Shown one piece after another: positions 17,027 through 26,612 of a DNA stretch of 64,000 bases. The stretch comes from Burkholderia diffusa (GTDB lineage Bacteria > Pseudomonadota > Gammaproteobacteria > Burkholderiales > Burkholderiaceae). The stretch spans positions 62,001 through 126,000 of the forward strand of contig NZ_CABVPN010000004.1 in the NCBI RefSeq assembly GCF_902499115.1. The letters are read 5' to 3'. Below the pieces are notes generated by a model. The model saw only the letters and a program-made list of their open reading frames with translations, was not told the DNA's origin and ran no database searches. The position numbers and the translations under genes are program-made. Numbering within the stretch: the stretch's first letter is position 1; each line of letters begins with the position of its first letter.

Positions 17027-18271
17027 ATGAGCCGCTACTCGATATTCAGCCTGTTCCGCAACGGCCTCTCGTATCACGAGAACTGGGAAAAGCAGTGGAA
17101 GAGCCCGGAACCGAAGAAGGAATACGACGTCGTGATCGTCGGCGGCGGCGGCCACGGCCTCGCGACCGCCTACTACCTCGCGAAGGAGCACGGCATCACG
17201 AACGTCGCGATCCTCGAGAAGGGCTGGATCGGCGGCGGCAACACCGCGCGCAACACGACGATCGTGCGCTCGAACTACCTGTGGGACGAATCGGCCGCGC
17301 TGTACGAGAAGGCGATGAAGCTGTGGGAAGGGCTGTCGCAGGACCTGAACTACAACGTGATGTTCAGCCAGCGCGGCGTGATGAACCTCGCGCACACGCT
17401 GCAGGACGTGCGTGACACCGAGCGTCGCGTGAACGCGAACCGCCTGAACGGCGTCGACGCCGAATTCCTGACGCCCGCGCAGATCAAGGAAATCGAGCCG
17501 ACGATCAACCTGAACAGCCGCTACCCGGTGCTCGGCGCATCGATCCAGCGCCGTGCGGGCGTCGCGCGTCACGACGCGGTGGCCTGGGGCTTCGCCCGCG
17601 GCGCCGACCGCGCCGGCGTCGACATCATCCAGAACTGCCAGGTGACGGGCATTCGTCGCGAAGGCGGCGCGGTGGTCGGCGTCGATACGGTGAAGGGTTT
17701 CATCAAGGCGAAGAAGGTCGCGGTGGTCGCAGCCGGCAACACGACGACGCTCGCCGACATGGCCGGCGTGCGCCTGCCGATCGAGAGCCACCCGCTGCAG
17801 GCGCTGGTGTCCGAGCCGATCAAGCCGGTGGTCAACTCGGTGATCATGTCGAACGCGGTGCACGCGTACATCAGCCAGTCCGACAAGGGCGACCTCGTGA
17901 TCGGCGCGGGTATCGACCAGTACACGGGCTTCGGCCAGCGCGGCAGCTTCCACATCATCGAAAGCACGCTGCAGGCGATCGTCGAGATGTTCCCGGTGTT
18001 CTCGCGCGTGCGGATGAACCGCCAGTGGGGCGGCATCGTCGACGTGTCGCCGGACGCGTGTCCGATCATCACCAAGACCGACGTGAAGGGGCTCTACTTC
18101 AACTGCGGCTGGGGCACCGGCGGCTTCAAGGCGACGCCGGGCTCGGGCTGGGTGTTCGCGCACACGATCGCCCGCGACGAACCGCATCCGCTGAACGCGC
18201 CGTTCGCGCTCGACCGCTTCTACACGGGCCACCTGATCGACGAGCACGGCGCTGCCGCCGTCGCGCACTGA
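17027..18271 (+). CDS. soxB: sarcosine oxidase subunit beta
   Basis: 414-residue flavoprotein subunit of heterotetrameric sarcosine oxidase. FAD-binding 'YDVVIVGGGGHGLATAYYLA' begins near residue 29, and a DAO-family C-terminus has 'CGWGTGGFKATPGSG'. It carries the covalent flavin site that demethylates sarcosine to glycine, passing the one-carbon unit to tetrahydrofolate or releasing formaldehyde. It begins 15 bases after sdaA and is followed by soxD, soxA and soxG in the canonical order. Start ATG 17027 with AAGGAT upstream. Confidence 0.96.
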   Translation: MSRYSIFSLFRNGLSYHENWEKQWKSPEPKKEYDVVIVGGGGHGLATAYYLAKEHGITNVAILEKGWIGGGNTARNTTIVRSNYLWDESAALYEKAMKLWEGLSQDLNYNVMFSQRGVMNLAHTLQDVRDTERRVNANRLNGVDAEFLTPAQIKEIEPTINLNSRYPVLGASIQRRAGVARHDAVAWGFARGADRAGVDIIQNCQVTGIRREGGAVVGVDTVKGFIKAKKVAVVAAGNTTTLADMAGVRLPIESHPLQALVSEPIKPVVNSVIMSNAVHAYISQSDKGDLVIGAGIDQYTGFGQRGSFHIIESTLQAIVEMFPVFSRVRMNRQWGGIVDVSPDACPIITKTDVKGLYFNCGWGTGGFKATPGSGWVFAHTIARDEPHPLNAPFALDRFYTGHLIDEHGAAAVAH

Positions 18272-18299
18272 CCCCCGCACTGAACGAGGAGAAAGAAAC

Positions 18300-18599
18300 A
18301 TGTTGCTGATCGAATGTCCGTGGTGCGGGCCGCGCGCCGAATCCGAGTTCACGTGCGGCGGTGAAGCCGACATCGTGCGCCCGGTTGCGAACGAGAACAT
18401 GACCGACCGCGAATGGGGCGAATACGTGTTCATGCGCGAGAACAAGCGCGGTATCCACCGCGAGCAGTGGCTGCACACGCAGGGCTGCCGCCGCTGGTTC
18501 AAGGTCACGCGCGACACGGTGACCTACGATATCAAGGGCTACGAAAAGTTCGGCGGCGCAGCCGCCGGCAACGCACACGAAGAGGGCACCAGCAAATGA
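18300..18599 (+). CDS. soxD: sarcosine oxidase subunit delta
   Basis: 99-residue zinc-binding delta subunit. It opens 'MLLIECPWCGPRAESEF' with the CxxC pair at residues 6 and 9 and a further Cys near residue 19, and has 'WLHTQGCRRWF' about residue 60-70, all typical. GAGGAGAAAG precedes the start. The stop overlaps the soxA start by four bases (ATGA), consistent with stoichiometric assembly of the alpha-beta-gamma-delta complex. Confidence 0.95.
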   Translation: MLLIECPWCGPRAESEFTCGGEADIVRPVANENMTDREWGEYVFMRENKRGIHREQWLHTQGCRRWFKVTRDTVTYDIKGYEKFGGAAAGNAHEEGTSK

Positions 18600-21500
18600 G
18601 CCAGAAAGACCGCCTCGGCACCGGTGGCCGCATCAATCGCGCGATTCCGCTGACGTTCACGTTCAACGGCCGCACGTATCAGGGCTTCCAGGGCGACACG
18701 CTCGCGTCCGCGCTGCTCGCGAACGGCGTGCACTTCGTCGCGCGCAGCTTCAAGTACCACCGTCCGCGCGGGATCGTGACGGCGGACGTCGCGGAACCGA
18801 ATGCCGTCGTGCAGCTCGAGACCGGCCCGTACACGGTGCCGAACGCGCGCGCGACCGAGATCGAGCTGTACCAGGGCCTCGTCGCGACGAGCGTGAACGC
18901 CGAGCCGTCGCTCGAGAACGACAAGTACGCGATCAACCAGAAGTTCTCGCGTTTCATGCCGGCCGGGTTCTACTACAAGACCTTCATGTGGCCGCGCAAC
19001 ATGTGGCCGAAGTACGAGGAGAAGATCCGCGAGGCCGCCGGCCTCGGCAAGGCGCCCGAGGTGCTCGACGCCGATCGCTACGACAAATGCTACGCGCACT
19101 GCGACGTGCTCGTGGTCGGCGGTGGCCCGTCGGGCCTCGCCGCCGCGCATGCGGCCGCGACGGCCGGCGCGCGCGTGATCCTCGTCGACGACCAGCGCGA
19201 GCTCGGCGGCAGCCTGCTGTCGTGCCGCGCGGAAATCGACGCGAAGCCGGCGCTGCAGTGGGTCGAGAAGATCGAGGCCGAACTGCGCAAGCTGCCCGAC
19301 GTGACGATCCTGTCGCGCAGCACCGCGTTCGGTTATCAGGACCACAACCTCGTGACGGTCACGCAGCGCCTGACCGATCACCAGCCGGTGTCGATGCGCA
19401 AGGGCACGCGCGAGCTGCTGTGGAAGGTCCGCGCGAAGCGCGTGATCCTCGCGACCGGCGCGCACGAGCGTCCGATCGTGTTCGGCAACAACGACCTGCC
19501 GGGCGTGATGCTCGCCGGCGCGGTGTCCACCTACGTGCATCGCTACGGCGTGCTGCCGGGCCGCAACGTGGTCGTGTTCACGAACAACGACCGTGCGTAC
19601 CAGACCGCGCTCGACCTGAAGGCGTGCGGCGCGAAGGTGACGGTCGTCGATTCGCGTGCGTCGTCGAACGGCGCGCTGCCCGCGGCCGCGAAGCGGCAGG
19701 GCGTGACGGTGATGAGCGGTGCAGTCGTGACGGCTGCTTCGGGTAAGTGGCGCGTATCGTCGGTCGACGTCGCGTCCTACACGAACGGCCAGACCGGCGG
19801 CAAGCTGCAGTCGCTGCCGTGCGACCTCGTCGCGATGTCGGGCGGCTTCAGCCCGGTGCTGCACCTGTTCGCGCAGTCGGGCGGCAAGGCGTGCTGGAAC
19901 GACGAGAAGGCCTGCTTCCTGCCGGGCAAGCCCGTGCAGGCGGAAGCGAGCATCGGTGCGGCCGCTGGCGAGTTCGGTCTCGCCCGTGCGCTGCGGCTCG
20001 CGGTCGACGCGGGCGCCGAAGCGGCGAAGGCATCGGGCTTCACGGCCGCGCAGCGCCCCGTCGCGCCGCAGGTCGCGGAAGCCGTCGAAGGCGCGCTGCA
20101 GCCGTTGTGGCTCGTCGGCAGCCGCGAGGCCGCCGCACGCGGGCCGAAGCAGTTCGTCGACTTCCAGAACGACGTGGCGGCCGCCGACATCCTGCTGGCC
20201 GCGCGCGAAGGCTTCGAGTCGGTCGAGCACGTGAAGCGCTACACCGCGATGGGCTTCGGCACCGACCAGGGCAAGCTCGGCAACATCAACGGGATGGCGA
20301 TCCTCGCGCAGGCGCTGGGCAAGACGATTCCGGAAACGGGCACGACGACGTTCCGCCCGAATTACACGCCCGTGTCGTTCGGTACGTTCGCGGGCCGCGA
20401 GACCGGCGACTTCCTCGACCCGATCCGCAAGACGGCCGTGCACGAATGGCACGTCGAGCACGGTGCGATGTTCGAAGACGTCGGCAACTGGAAGCGGCCG
20501 TGGTATTTCCCGAAGAACGGCGAGGACCTGCATGCGGCCGTGAAGCGCGAATGCCTGGCGGTGCGCAACAGCGTCGGCATCCTCGACGCGTCGACGCTCG
20601 GCAAGATCGACATCCAGGGTCCGGATGCGGTGAAGCTGCTGAACTGGATGTACACGAACCCATGGAACAAGCTCGAGATCGGCAAGTGCCGCTACGGGCT
20701 GATGCTCGACGAAAACGGGATGGTGTTCGACGACGGCGTGACGGTGCGCCTCGCCGACCAGCATTTCATGATGACGACGACCACCGGCGGCGCGGCGCGC
20801 GTGCTCACGTGGCTGGAGCGCTGGCTGCAGACCGAATGGCCCGACATGAAGGTGCGGCTCGCGTCCGTCACCGATCACTGGGCGACGTTCGCGGTGGTCG
20901 GCCCGAAGAGCCGCAAGGTTGTGCAGAAGGTGTGCCAGGACATCGACTTCGGCAACGACGCGTTCCCGTTCATGAGCTACCGGAACGGCACCGTCGCGGG
21001 CGTGAAGGCGCGCGTGATGCGGATCAGCTTCTCCGGCGAACTCGCGTATGAAGTGAACGTGCCGGCCAATGCGGGCCGCGCGGTGTGGGAAGCGCTGATG
21101 GCGGCCGGTGCCGAGTTCGACATCACGCCGTACGGCACCGAGACGATGCACGTGCTGCGCGCGGAGAAGGGCTACATCATCGTCGGCCAGGATACCGACG
21201 GCTCGGTCACGCCGTATGACCTCGGGATGGGCGGGCTCGTCGCGAAGTCGAAGGACTTCCTCGGCAAGCGTTCGCTGTCGCGCTCCGATACGTCGAAGGA
21301 AGGCCGCAAGCAGTTCGTCGGCCTGCTGACCGAGGACGAACAGTTCGTGCTGCCCGAAGGCGCGCAGATCATCGCGAAGGACACGCAGGTGTCGGCGGTC
21401 GATCCGACGCCGATGATCGGCCACGTGACGTCGAGTTATTACAGCCCGATCCTGAAGCGCTCGATCGCGCTGGCGGTGGTGAAGGGCGGCCTGAACAAGA

Positions 21501-21607
21501 TGGGCGAGAGCGTCGTGATTCCGCTGGCCAACGGCAAGCGCGTCACCGCGAAGATCTCGAGCCCGGTTTTCTACGATACCGAAGGGGTGCGCCAGCATGT
21601 GGAATGA
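18596..21607 (+). CDS. soxA: sarcosine oxidase subunit alpha
   Basis: 1003-residue alpha subunit, full length. Order of domains: ferredoxin-like N-terminus (about 15-110), pyridine-nucleotide/FAD-type domain with 'CDVLVVGGGPSGLAAAHAAATAG' split over residues about 172-195, and a C-terminal aminomethyltransferase (GcvT-like) fold from about residue 610, which binds tetrahydrofolate and captures the methylene group. It overlaps soxD by four bases and soxG by eleven. It belongs to the GbdR-linked operon. Confidence 0.96.
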   Translation: MSQKDRLGTGGRINRAIPLTFTFNGRTYQGFQGDTLASALLANGVHFVARSFKYHRPRGIVTADVAEPNAVVQLETGPYTVPNARATEIELYQGLVATSVNAEPSLENDKYAINQKFSRFMPAGFYYKTFMWPRNMWPKYEEKIREAAGLGKAPEVLDADRYDKCYAHCDVLVVGGGPSGLAAAHAAATAGARVILVDDQRELGGSLLSCRAEIDAKPALQWVEKIEAELRKLPDVTILSRSTAFGYQDHNLVTVTQRLTDHQPVSMRKGTRELLWKVRAKRVILATGAHERPIVFGNNDLPGVMLAGAVSTYVHRYGVLPGRNVVVFTNNDRAYQTALDLKACGAKVTVVDSRASSNGALPAAAKRQGVTVMSGAVVTAASGKWRVSSVDVASYTNGQTGGKLQSLPCDLVAMSGGFSPVLHLFAQSGGKACWNDEKACFLPGKPVQAEASIGAAAGEFGLARALRLAVDAGAEAAKASGFTAAQRPVAPQVAEAVEGALQPLWLVGSREAAARGPKQFVDFQNDVAAADILLAAREGFESVEHVKRYTAMGFGTDQGKLGNINGMAILAQALGKTIPETGTTTFRPNYTPVSFGTFAGRETGDFLDPIRKTAVHEWHVEHGAMFEDVGNWKRPWYFPKNGEDLHAAVKRECLAVRNSVGILDASTLGKIDIQGPDAVKLLNWMYTNPWNKLEIGKCRYGLMLDENGMVFDDGVTVRLADQHFMMTTTTGGAARVLTWLERWLQTEWPDMKVRLASVTDHWATFAVVGPKSRKVVQKVCQDIDFGNDAFPFMSYRNGTVAGVKARVMRISFSGELAYEVNVPANAGRAVWEALMAAGAEFDITPYGTETMHVLRAEKGYIIVGQDTDGSVTPYDLGMGGLVAKSKDFLGKRSLSRSDTSKEGRKQFVGLLTEDEQFVLPEGAQIIAKDTQVSAVDPTPMIGHVTSSYYSPILKRSIALAVVKGGLNKMGESVVIPLANGKRVTAKISSPVFYDTEGVRQHVE

Positions 21608-22226
21608 AACGAGAAACCAGTCGCAAGTGGCGGGCGCGGGCGTGAGGCTTGAATCGCCGTTCGTCGGCGCGGCCGATGTGCTGAAGGCGCATCAGGCGCG
21701 CGCATCGAAGAAGTTCATGCTGCGCGAGCGGGCCTTCCTCGATCTCGTGAACGTGCGCGGCGAGCTGAGCGACCCGGCATTCGTCAGCGCGTTCGAGCGC
21801 GTGGTCGGTTGCCGGCCGCCGTCGGCACCGAACACGGTGGCGCGCGGCGCCGAGTACGACGTGTTGTGGCTCGGTCCCGACGAGTGGCTCGTGCGCTCGA
21901 ACGGGCCCGTGCAGGCGGGCGTGCTCGAGGCGCAACTCGCGGAGGCCGTGCAGGGTTCGTATGCGGCGGCGGTCGACGTCGGCAGCGGCTACACGGTCGT
22001 CGAAGTCAGCGGCGAACGCGTGCGCGACGTGATCGCGCGCGGCTGCCCGCTCGATCTGCATCCGCGCGTGCTCAAGCCGGGCCAGTGCGCGCAGTCGCAC
22101 TACTTCAAGTCGCCGATCACGCTGATCCCGACCGGCGACGATACGTTCGAGATCGTCCTGCGTCGCAGCTTCGCCGACTATTTCGTGCGCATCATGCTCG
22201 ACGCCGCGGCGCCGCTCGCGTCATGA
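21597..22226 (+). CDS. soxG: sarcosine oxidase subunit gamma
   Basis: 209-residue gamma subunit, GcvT-like fold without catalytic function of its own in the known complex. Recognisable segments are 'WLGPDEWLVRS' and 'CPLDLHPRVLKPGQCAQSHY'. The start ATG 21597 lies inside the soxA coding end (11-base overlap) and its own stop overlaps the next gene's start (ATGA), so the operon is read as one tightly coupled message. Confidence 0.93.
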   Translation: MWNETRNQSQVAGAGVRLESPFVGAADVLKAHQARASKKFMLRERAFLDLVNVRGELSDPAFVSAFERVVGCRPPSAPNTVARGAEYDVLWLGPDEWLVRSNGPVQAGVLEAQLAEAVQGSYAAAVDVGSGYTVVEVSGERVRDVIARGCPLDLHPRVLKPGQCAQSHYFKSPITLIPTGDDTFEIVLRRSFADYFVRIMLDAAAPLAS

Positions 22227-22663
22227 AGCCGTTCGACGAACCGTTCGTGGCGATCGACGCGCCGCGCCTGCGCGGGCGCGGCTGGAGCGTGTTCGTCGAC
22301 GAACTGAAGGTGCCCGCGCGGATCGGCATCCACGCGCACGAGCACGAGGCGCCGCAGCCGATCGTGATCGATGCGCGGCTCGGGTATCGCTGCGAGCCGA
22401 GCGAGCAGGGCGAGTGGATCGACTACGATGGTTACTGCGCCCGTGTCGCGTCGTTCCTGTCGCACAAGCCGCATACGCGGCTGCTCGAAACGCTCGTCGC
22501 CGATCTCGCGGTGATGTCGTTCCGCGAATGGCCCGCGCTGGAGTCGCTGACGCTGTCGATGTACAAGCCGAAGATCCGGCCGGGGACGAAGCGCGTCGGC
22601 GTGTCGCTCGACTGGACGCGTGGGGATTACCTGCGGTGGACGGGGGCTGCGGGGCAGCTGTAA
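22223..22663 (+). CDS. folB: dihydroneopterin aldolase-like protein
   Basis: 146-residue FolB/FolX-family protein (dihydroneopterin aldolase or triphosphate epimerase fold). 'VFVDELKVPARIGIHAHEHEAPQPIVID' is the family start, with 'LVADLAVMSF' and 'LSMYKPKIRPGTKRVGVSL' corresponding to the later strands and the Lys near the active site. It starts four bases inside soxG, so it is the last cistron of the sox operon. A folate-pathway gene here makes sense because sarcosine oxidase uses tetrahydrofolate as one-carbon acceptor. A chromosomal housekeeping folB is expected elsewhere. Confidence 0.85.
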   Translation: MKPFDEPFVAIDAPRLRGRGWSVFVDELKVPARIGIHAHEHEAPQPIVIDARLGYRCEPSEQGEWIDYDGYCARVASFLSHKPHTRLLETLVADLAVMSFREWPALESLTLSMYKPKIRPGTKRVGVSLDWTRGDYLRWTGAAGQL

Positions 22664-22692
22664 CGGGCTGAGCAGCCCGTATCGTTCCGAGG

Positions 22693-22731
22693 CGGCGCGT
22701 CATGACGAAGTCACGACGCGCCGTTTCTCTT
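22693..22731 (+). terminator. terminator of the sda-sox-folB operon
   Basis: Stem CGGCGCGTC (22693-22701) pairs with GACGCGCCG (22715-22723), with inner TGAC/GTCA pairing, and is followed by TTTCTCTTT. It lies 30 bases after folB and just before the end of the convergent OYE gene. The T-rich tract is only on the rightward strand. Confidence 0.8.
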
Positions 22732-22739
22732 TGCAGCGC

Positions 22740-23846
22740 TTATGCCGCGCCGCTCAGCGCCGGATAGTCGACATACCCGCGTGCATCGCCGCCGAAGAAC
22801 GTCTCGCGCTGCGCGTCGTTCATCGGCGCGCCCGTCTTCACGCGCGTCACGAAATCCGGATTGGCGAGCACCATCTGGCCATACGCTTCGAGATCGGCGA
22901 GACCCGATGCCACATCGGCACCGATCGCGTCGCGCGTGCGCCCCGGGCGGTTCAGGATCAGCGTGCCGCGCCAGCGCGCACGCAGGTCCGCGAGCAGCGA
23001 TTCATCGCCCTGATGCATCACGTGCAAATAGGCGAGGCCGAGCGCGTCGAGCTGCGTCGCCAGGTAGCGGTAAAGCTCGGCGCTTTCCGGACCTTCGTCG
23101 ATCCCCCACAGCGTGGTGCCGGGCGACAGGCGGATCGCCGTGCGATCCGCGCCGATCTCGTCGGCGATCGCGGCAGCGATTTCGATCGCGAAGCGCGCGC
23201 GATTCTCGATCGACCCGCCGTATTCGTCGGTGCGCATGTTGGCGTTCGGCGCGAAGAACTGCTGGACCAGATACCCGTTCGCACCGTGAATCTCGACGCC
23301 GTCGGCGCCGGCCTCGATCGCGCGTCGCGCGGCGAAGCGGAAGTCGCTCACGGTGTCGCGCACCTCGGCCGTCGTCAGTGCGCGCGGCGCCGGAATCTCC
23401 TGCATGCCCGTCGCCGTGAACATCGGCACGCCCGGCGCGATCGCCGACGGCGCAACGCCTTGCCGGTGGTGCGGCGTGTTGTCGGGATGCGACATGCGGC
23501 CCACGTGCATCAGCTGGATGAACAGGCGGCCGCCGCGCGCATGCACGTCGTCGCTGATCCTCTTCCAGCCGGCGACGTGTGCGTCGGTATAAATACCCGG
23601 CGTCGTCAGGTAGCCCTGGCCGTCGGCCGACGGTTGCGTGCCCTCGGTGACGATCAGCCCGAGGCCCGCGCGCTGCGCGTAGTACTCGGCGGCCCACGCG
23701 CCGGGCGTACCGTCGAACGCGGCGCGGCTGCGCGTCATCGGCGCCATCACGAGGCGGTTGTCGAGCGTGTACCGGCCGACGCGCACCGGGGTGAACAGTT
23801 GCGGCGTGTCCTGATCGGTCGGGGCCGGAACGAACAGTTGTTTCAT
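22740..23846 (-). CDS. Old Yellow Enzyme family alkene reductase
   Basis: 368-residue FMN-dependent NADH:flavin oxidoreductase (TIM barrel), normal length. 'NRLVMAPMTRSRA' (about 30-45), 'IQLMHVGRMSH', the substrate-binding 'VEIHGANGYLVQQFF' with His/Asn pair, and 'NRARFAIEIAAAIADEIG' are visible. Family members reduce activated alkenes, quinones, nitrate esters or N-ethylmaleimide. It is divergent from a LysR regulator 169 bases away, a common arrangement for xenobiotic-induced reductases. Start ATG 23846 preceded by GAGGAAA. Confidence 0.93.
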   Translation of the reverse strand: MKQLFVPAPTDQDTPQLFTPVRVGRYTLDNRLVMAPMTRSRAAFDGTPGAWAAEYYAQRAGLGLIVTEGTQPSADGQGYLTTPGIYTDAHVAGWKRISDDVHARGGRLFIQLMHVGRMSHPDNTPHHRQGVAPSAIAPGVPMFTATGMQEIPAPRALTTAEVRDTVSDFRFAARRAIEAGADGVEIHGANGYLVQQFFAPNANMRTDEYGGSIENRARFAIEIAAAIADEIGADRTAIRLSPGTTLWGIDEGPESAELYRYLATQLDALGLAYLHVMHQGDESLLADLRARWRGTLILNRPGRTRDAIGADVASGLADLEAYGQMVLANPDFVTRVKTGAPMNDAQRETFFGGDARGYVDYPALSGAA

Positions 23847-24015
23847 CGTGTTTTCCTCATCGAAGTTCGGGATGCGCCACCGGGGCGATGCCGCATCGGG
23901 CGGCGGCCGCGCGCGTTGCGCCGGCCTCGCCTCCACGTCAGCATCATCCATTGCTTCCTTTTCGAGATAAACCGGGTATCGTGGAGATCATTGATCCATT
24001 GATGGAGCAGTCGGC

Positions 24016-24891
24016 ATGGAACTGCTGAACGACATGGCGCTGTTCGTGGAGGTCGTGAAGGCGCACGGCTTTCGTAGTGCCGCCCAGACGCTGGGGATGC
24101 CGAATTCGACGTTGTCGCGGCGGATCGGCGCGCTGGAAAAGGCGATCGGCCTGCGATTGCTGCATCGCACGACGCGCCGGATCGAGCTCACGGAGGCCGG
24201 GCAGCTGTACTTCGAGCGCTGCAAGCGCATCGTCGACGAGGCGCGGCTCGCGCACGAGCAGCTCGGCGGGCTGCTGGCCGAACCGTCCGGGGTGCTGCGC
24301 GCGTCGTTTCCGGTCGATTTCGCGGTGATCTACCTGACGCCGCTGGTCGTCGAATTCGCGGAACGGTATCCGAAGCTGACGTTCGATTTCGAGCTGACGT
24401 CGCGGCGCGTCGACCTGGTGAGCGAGCCGTTCGACGTCGCGATCCGCATCGGCGAATCCGCGGATTCGCAGCTCGTCGCGCGGCGGCTCGCGACGTTGCG
24501 CGGCAACCTGTATGCGTCGCCACGCTATCTCGAACGTTCGGGCGAGCCGCTCGAACCAGGCGACCTGACACGCCATCAGTGTCTGAGCGTGCAACGCGTC
24601 ACCGCGTGGACGCTGCGTCGCGGCGAGCGCACGGTCGACGTGCCGGTGGGCGGGCGGTTCGTCGTCAACAGCGTCGGCATGAACCGGCAACTGGCCGTGC
24701 ACGACGCGGGGATCATCCAGTTGCCGGAGGAAGTGGTGGCCGACGACGTGGTCGCCGGCCGGCTGCGCCGCGTGCTACCGGAATGGGAGGGCACCCCGGT
24801 GCCCATCTATGCGATGACCGAAACGCGTTTGCTGCCCGCGAAAACGCAGCATTTCATCGAATTTCTGCGCGCGCATTTCGCACGCGAGTGA
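24016..24891 (+). CDS. LysR-family regulator
   Basis: 291-residue LTTR. N-terminal HTH 'MALFVEVVKAHGFRSAAQTLGMPNSTLSRRIGALEKAIG' (split over residues 7-45) and a periplasmic-binding-like effector domain (about 90-285) are of the CrgA/DsdC-like group common in Burkholderia. It is divergent from the OYE gene and probably controls it. The intergenic region has ATTGATCCATTGATGG near the start of the gene, a possible T-N11-A type site. The ligand is unknown. Confidence 0.93.
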   Translation: MELLNDMALFVEVVKAHGFRSAAQTLGMPNSTLSRRIGALEKAIGLRLLHRTTRRIELTEAGQLYFERCKRIVDEARLAHEQLGGLLAEPSGVLRASFPVDFAVIYLTPLVVEFAERYPKLTFDFELTSRRVDLVSEPFDVAIRIGESADSQLVARRLATLRGNLYASPRYLERSGEPLEPGDLTRHQCLSVQRVTAWTLRRGERTVDVPVGGRFVVNSVGMNRQLAVHDAGIIQLPEEVVADDVVAGRLRRVLPEWEGTPVPIYAMTETRLLPAKTQHFIEFLRAHFARE

Positions 24892-24966
24892 GCGGCGGTA
24901 CGTGCCGTCGTGCGTCCCGCCGCTGGCGGATACGCAGGTACGCGCGGTGCGTAGCGTGAGGTGCGC

Positions 24967-25635
24967 TTACTTCGCGTTGCGGTTCGCGGCGGGCGCCGCG
25001 GTCGACAGATCGCTGACCGGCATCATGCGCGCGTTCGTATCGTTCGCGCCTTTCGCGCCGTCTTCGGGTTCGAGCACGAAGCGGAACGTGTCGACCCGCT
25101 GCATCACCTTCGCCGCATACGCATTCGATCCGCCGTAGCTTTTCAACCCGGCCTGCACGTTGCCGCCGGCCGCCCGCACATAGCCCGACAGAATCTTCGA
25201 GCCGGCTTCGACGTTCGCATTCGGCTCGGTCAGGTCTTTCACGTTGCGCAGCATGCCGCGGTGCGCGGAAGGCACGACCTGCATCAGTCCGGTCGCGCCA
25301 CGCTGGCCGCGCGCCTTTTCCTGGAAGCGCGATTCGATCGAGATAATGGCGTAAACGAGTGCCGGAGGCAGCGAATATTTCGTCGCAGTCATGTTCACGA
25401 TATCGGCGAGTTTCGCGGCGCGCTCTCTCGCGACGCCGAATTTCTTCGTCAGGTAGGACGTGATGCGACGGTTTGCTTCGTTGGGCTGATCGTTCGCGAG
25501 CGGGACGGAGGCCTCGGTCGGCGCGGATGCGGCGGCTTCGGGCGCGGAGGCGGGCAATGCGGGCGCCTGCTGCGCCGAGGCCTGGTGCGCGATGCCGAGC
25601 GAAAACACGATCAGCCAGAGAAACCGTCGTCGCAT
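24967..25635 (-). CDS. exported lytic transglycosylase (SLT domain)
   Basis: 222-residue periplasmic protein. Signal peptide residues 1-23 (ends ASAQ), an Ala/Pro-rich linker to about residue 55, then an SLT transglycosylase domain: catalytic Glu in 'YAIISIESRFQEKARG', 'GATGLMQVVPSAH', 'PNANVEAGSKIL' and 'LKSYGGSNAYAAKVM'. It cleaves peptidoglycan glycan strands to 1,6-anhydroMurNAc. It resembles the VirB1-like/MltE-type small enzymes but has no secretion-system neighbours. Start ATG 25635. The gene is convergent with the LysR gene. Confidence 0.9.
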   Translation of the reverse strand: MRRRFLWLIVFSLGIAHQASAQQAPALPASAPEAAASAPTEASVPLANDQPNEANRRITSYLTKKFGVARERAAKLADIVNMTATKYSLPPALVYAIISIESRFQEKARGQRGATGLMQVVPSAHRGMLRNVKDLTEPNANVEAGSKILSGYVRAAGGNVQAGLKSYGGSNAYAAKVMQRVDTFRFVLEPEDGAKGANDTNARMMPVSDLSTAAPAANRNAK

Positions 25636-25847
25636 GGTGAAGTGCGGGGAAATGGGAGGCGCATAGTATATCGGCCAATCATCTGGCGTGTGCGAGCGCG
25701 GGCTCGAATGAAAGCGCGATGTAGGCTTTTGTCGGCGAGTGCCTCGCACGGACTCGATCGTTGCACGAACACGTATCGGAGTCCGGATGAAGAACGGCCG
25801 GATTTTCTCTCGCGTCCCCCATTTCATGCGCGCATCGCGGATGCGTG

Positions 25848-26612
25848 CTACGCCCGCCGCGCGCTTGCCACCCGTGCAAGCGCGCCGATCGCATCACTGA
25901 CCAGCACCGCGAGCAGCCCGACGATCACGCCGCCCTGCAGCACGAACGCCGTGTTCGATGTCTGCAGGCCTGCGATGATCACATCGCCGAGCCCGCGCGC
26001 GGCGACCGTCGACCCGATCGTCGCGGTGCCGAGATTGATCACGACCGCGAGCCGGATCCCGTTCACGATCACCGGAAACGCGAGCGGCAGCTCGACCGAC
26101 ACCAATTGCTGCCAGCCGCTCATCCCCATCCCGCGCGCGGCGTCGACGACGTCGCGCGGCACGTCTTCGAGCCCCGCGATCGTGCTCTCGAAAATCGGCA
26201 GGAGACCGTACAACACGAGCGCGATCAGCACGGGTTTCAGCCCGAAGCCAACGGCCGGCACCGCGAGCGCAAGCACTGCCACCGGCGGAAAGGTCTGGCC
26301 GATGTCGACGACGCTGCGCGCGACCGGCAGGAAATCCGCGCCGGCCGGACGCGTGACCGCGATGCCGGCCGCGACCGCGACCAGCGTGCCGATCAGGCTC
26401 GACAGCGCGACGGTGCCGAGATGCGCGAGCGTGAGGTCGAGCAGGCTCGCACGATCGTAGATGACCGGCGCGCCGTTGTCCGCGAACGGCGCGAACACGC
26501 CCTGCAGCCATGCGGGGCGCAGCAGCACGAGCAGCAGCGCAAGGGCGGCCGCACGCGCGACATACGCAGGAAACCGCCGCGGCAGGGTCGAACGCGCGGG
26601 CTTCATCGTCAT
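25848..26612 (-). CDS. osmoprotectant ABC transporter permease (OpuCB/OsmW type)
   Basis: 254-residue permease with five to six TM helices and the binding-protein-dependent transport signature. 'GLKPVLIALVLYGLLPIFESTIAGLEDVPRDVVDAARGMGMSGWQ' covers residues about 135-180; the EAA-like loop is within it. Start ATG 26612 overlaps the ATPase stop (ATGA); an internal ATG at 26606 is less likely. It is last of four genes in an OpuC/YehZYXW-like importer for betaine, choline, carnitine or similar compounds. Confidence 0.88.
   Translation of the reverse strand: MTMKPARSTLPRRFPAYVARAAALALLLVLLRPAWLQGVFAPFADNGAPVIYDRASLLDLTLAHLGTVALSSLIGTLVAVAAGIAVTRPAGADFLPVARSVVDIGQTFPPVAVLALAVPAVGFGLKPVLIALVLYGLLPIFESTIAGLEDVPRDVVDAARGMGMSGWQQLVSVELPLAFPVIVNGIRLAVVINLGTATIGSTVAARGLGDVIIAGLQTSNTAFVLQGGVIVGLLAVLVSDAIGALARVASARRA

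Noticed and set aside
15773..21598. Very long open frames antisense to sdaA and soxA (over 900 and 1000 codons)
   Set aside because: They mirror the strong GC3 bias of well-identified sense genes, read as Arg/Ala/His-rich sequence and match no family.
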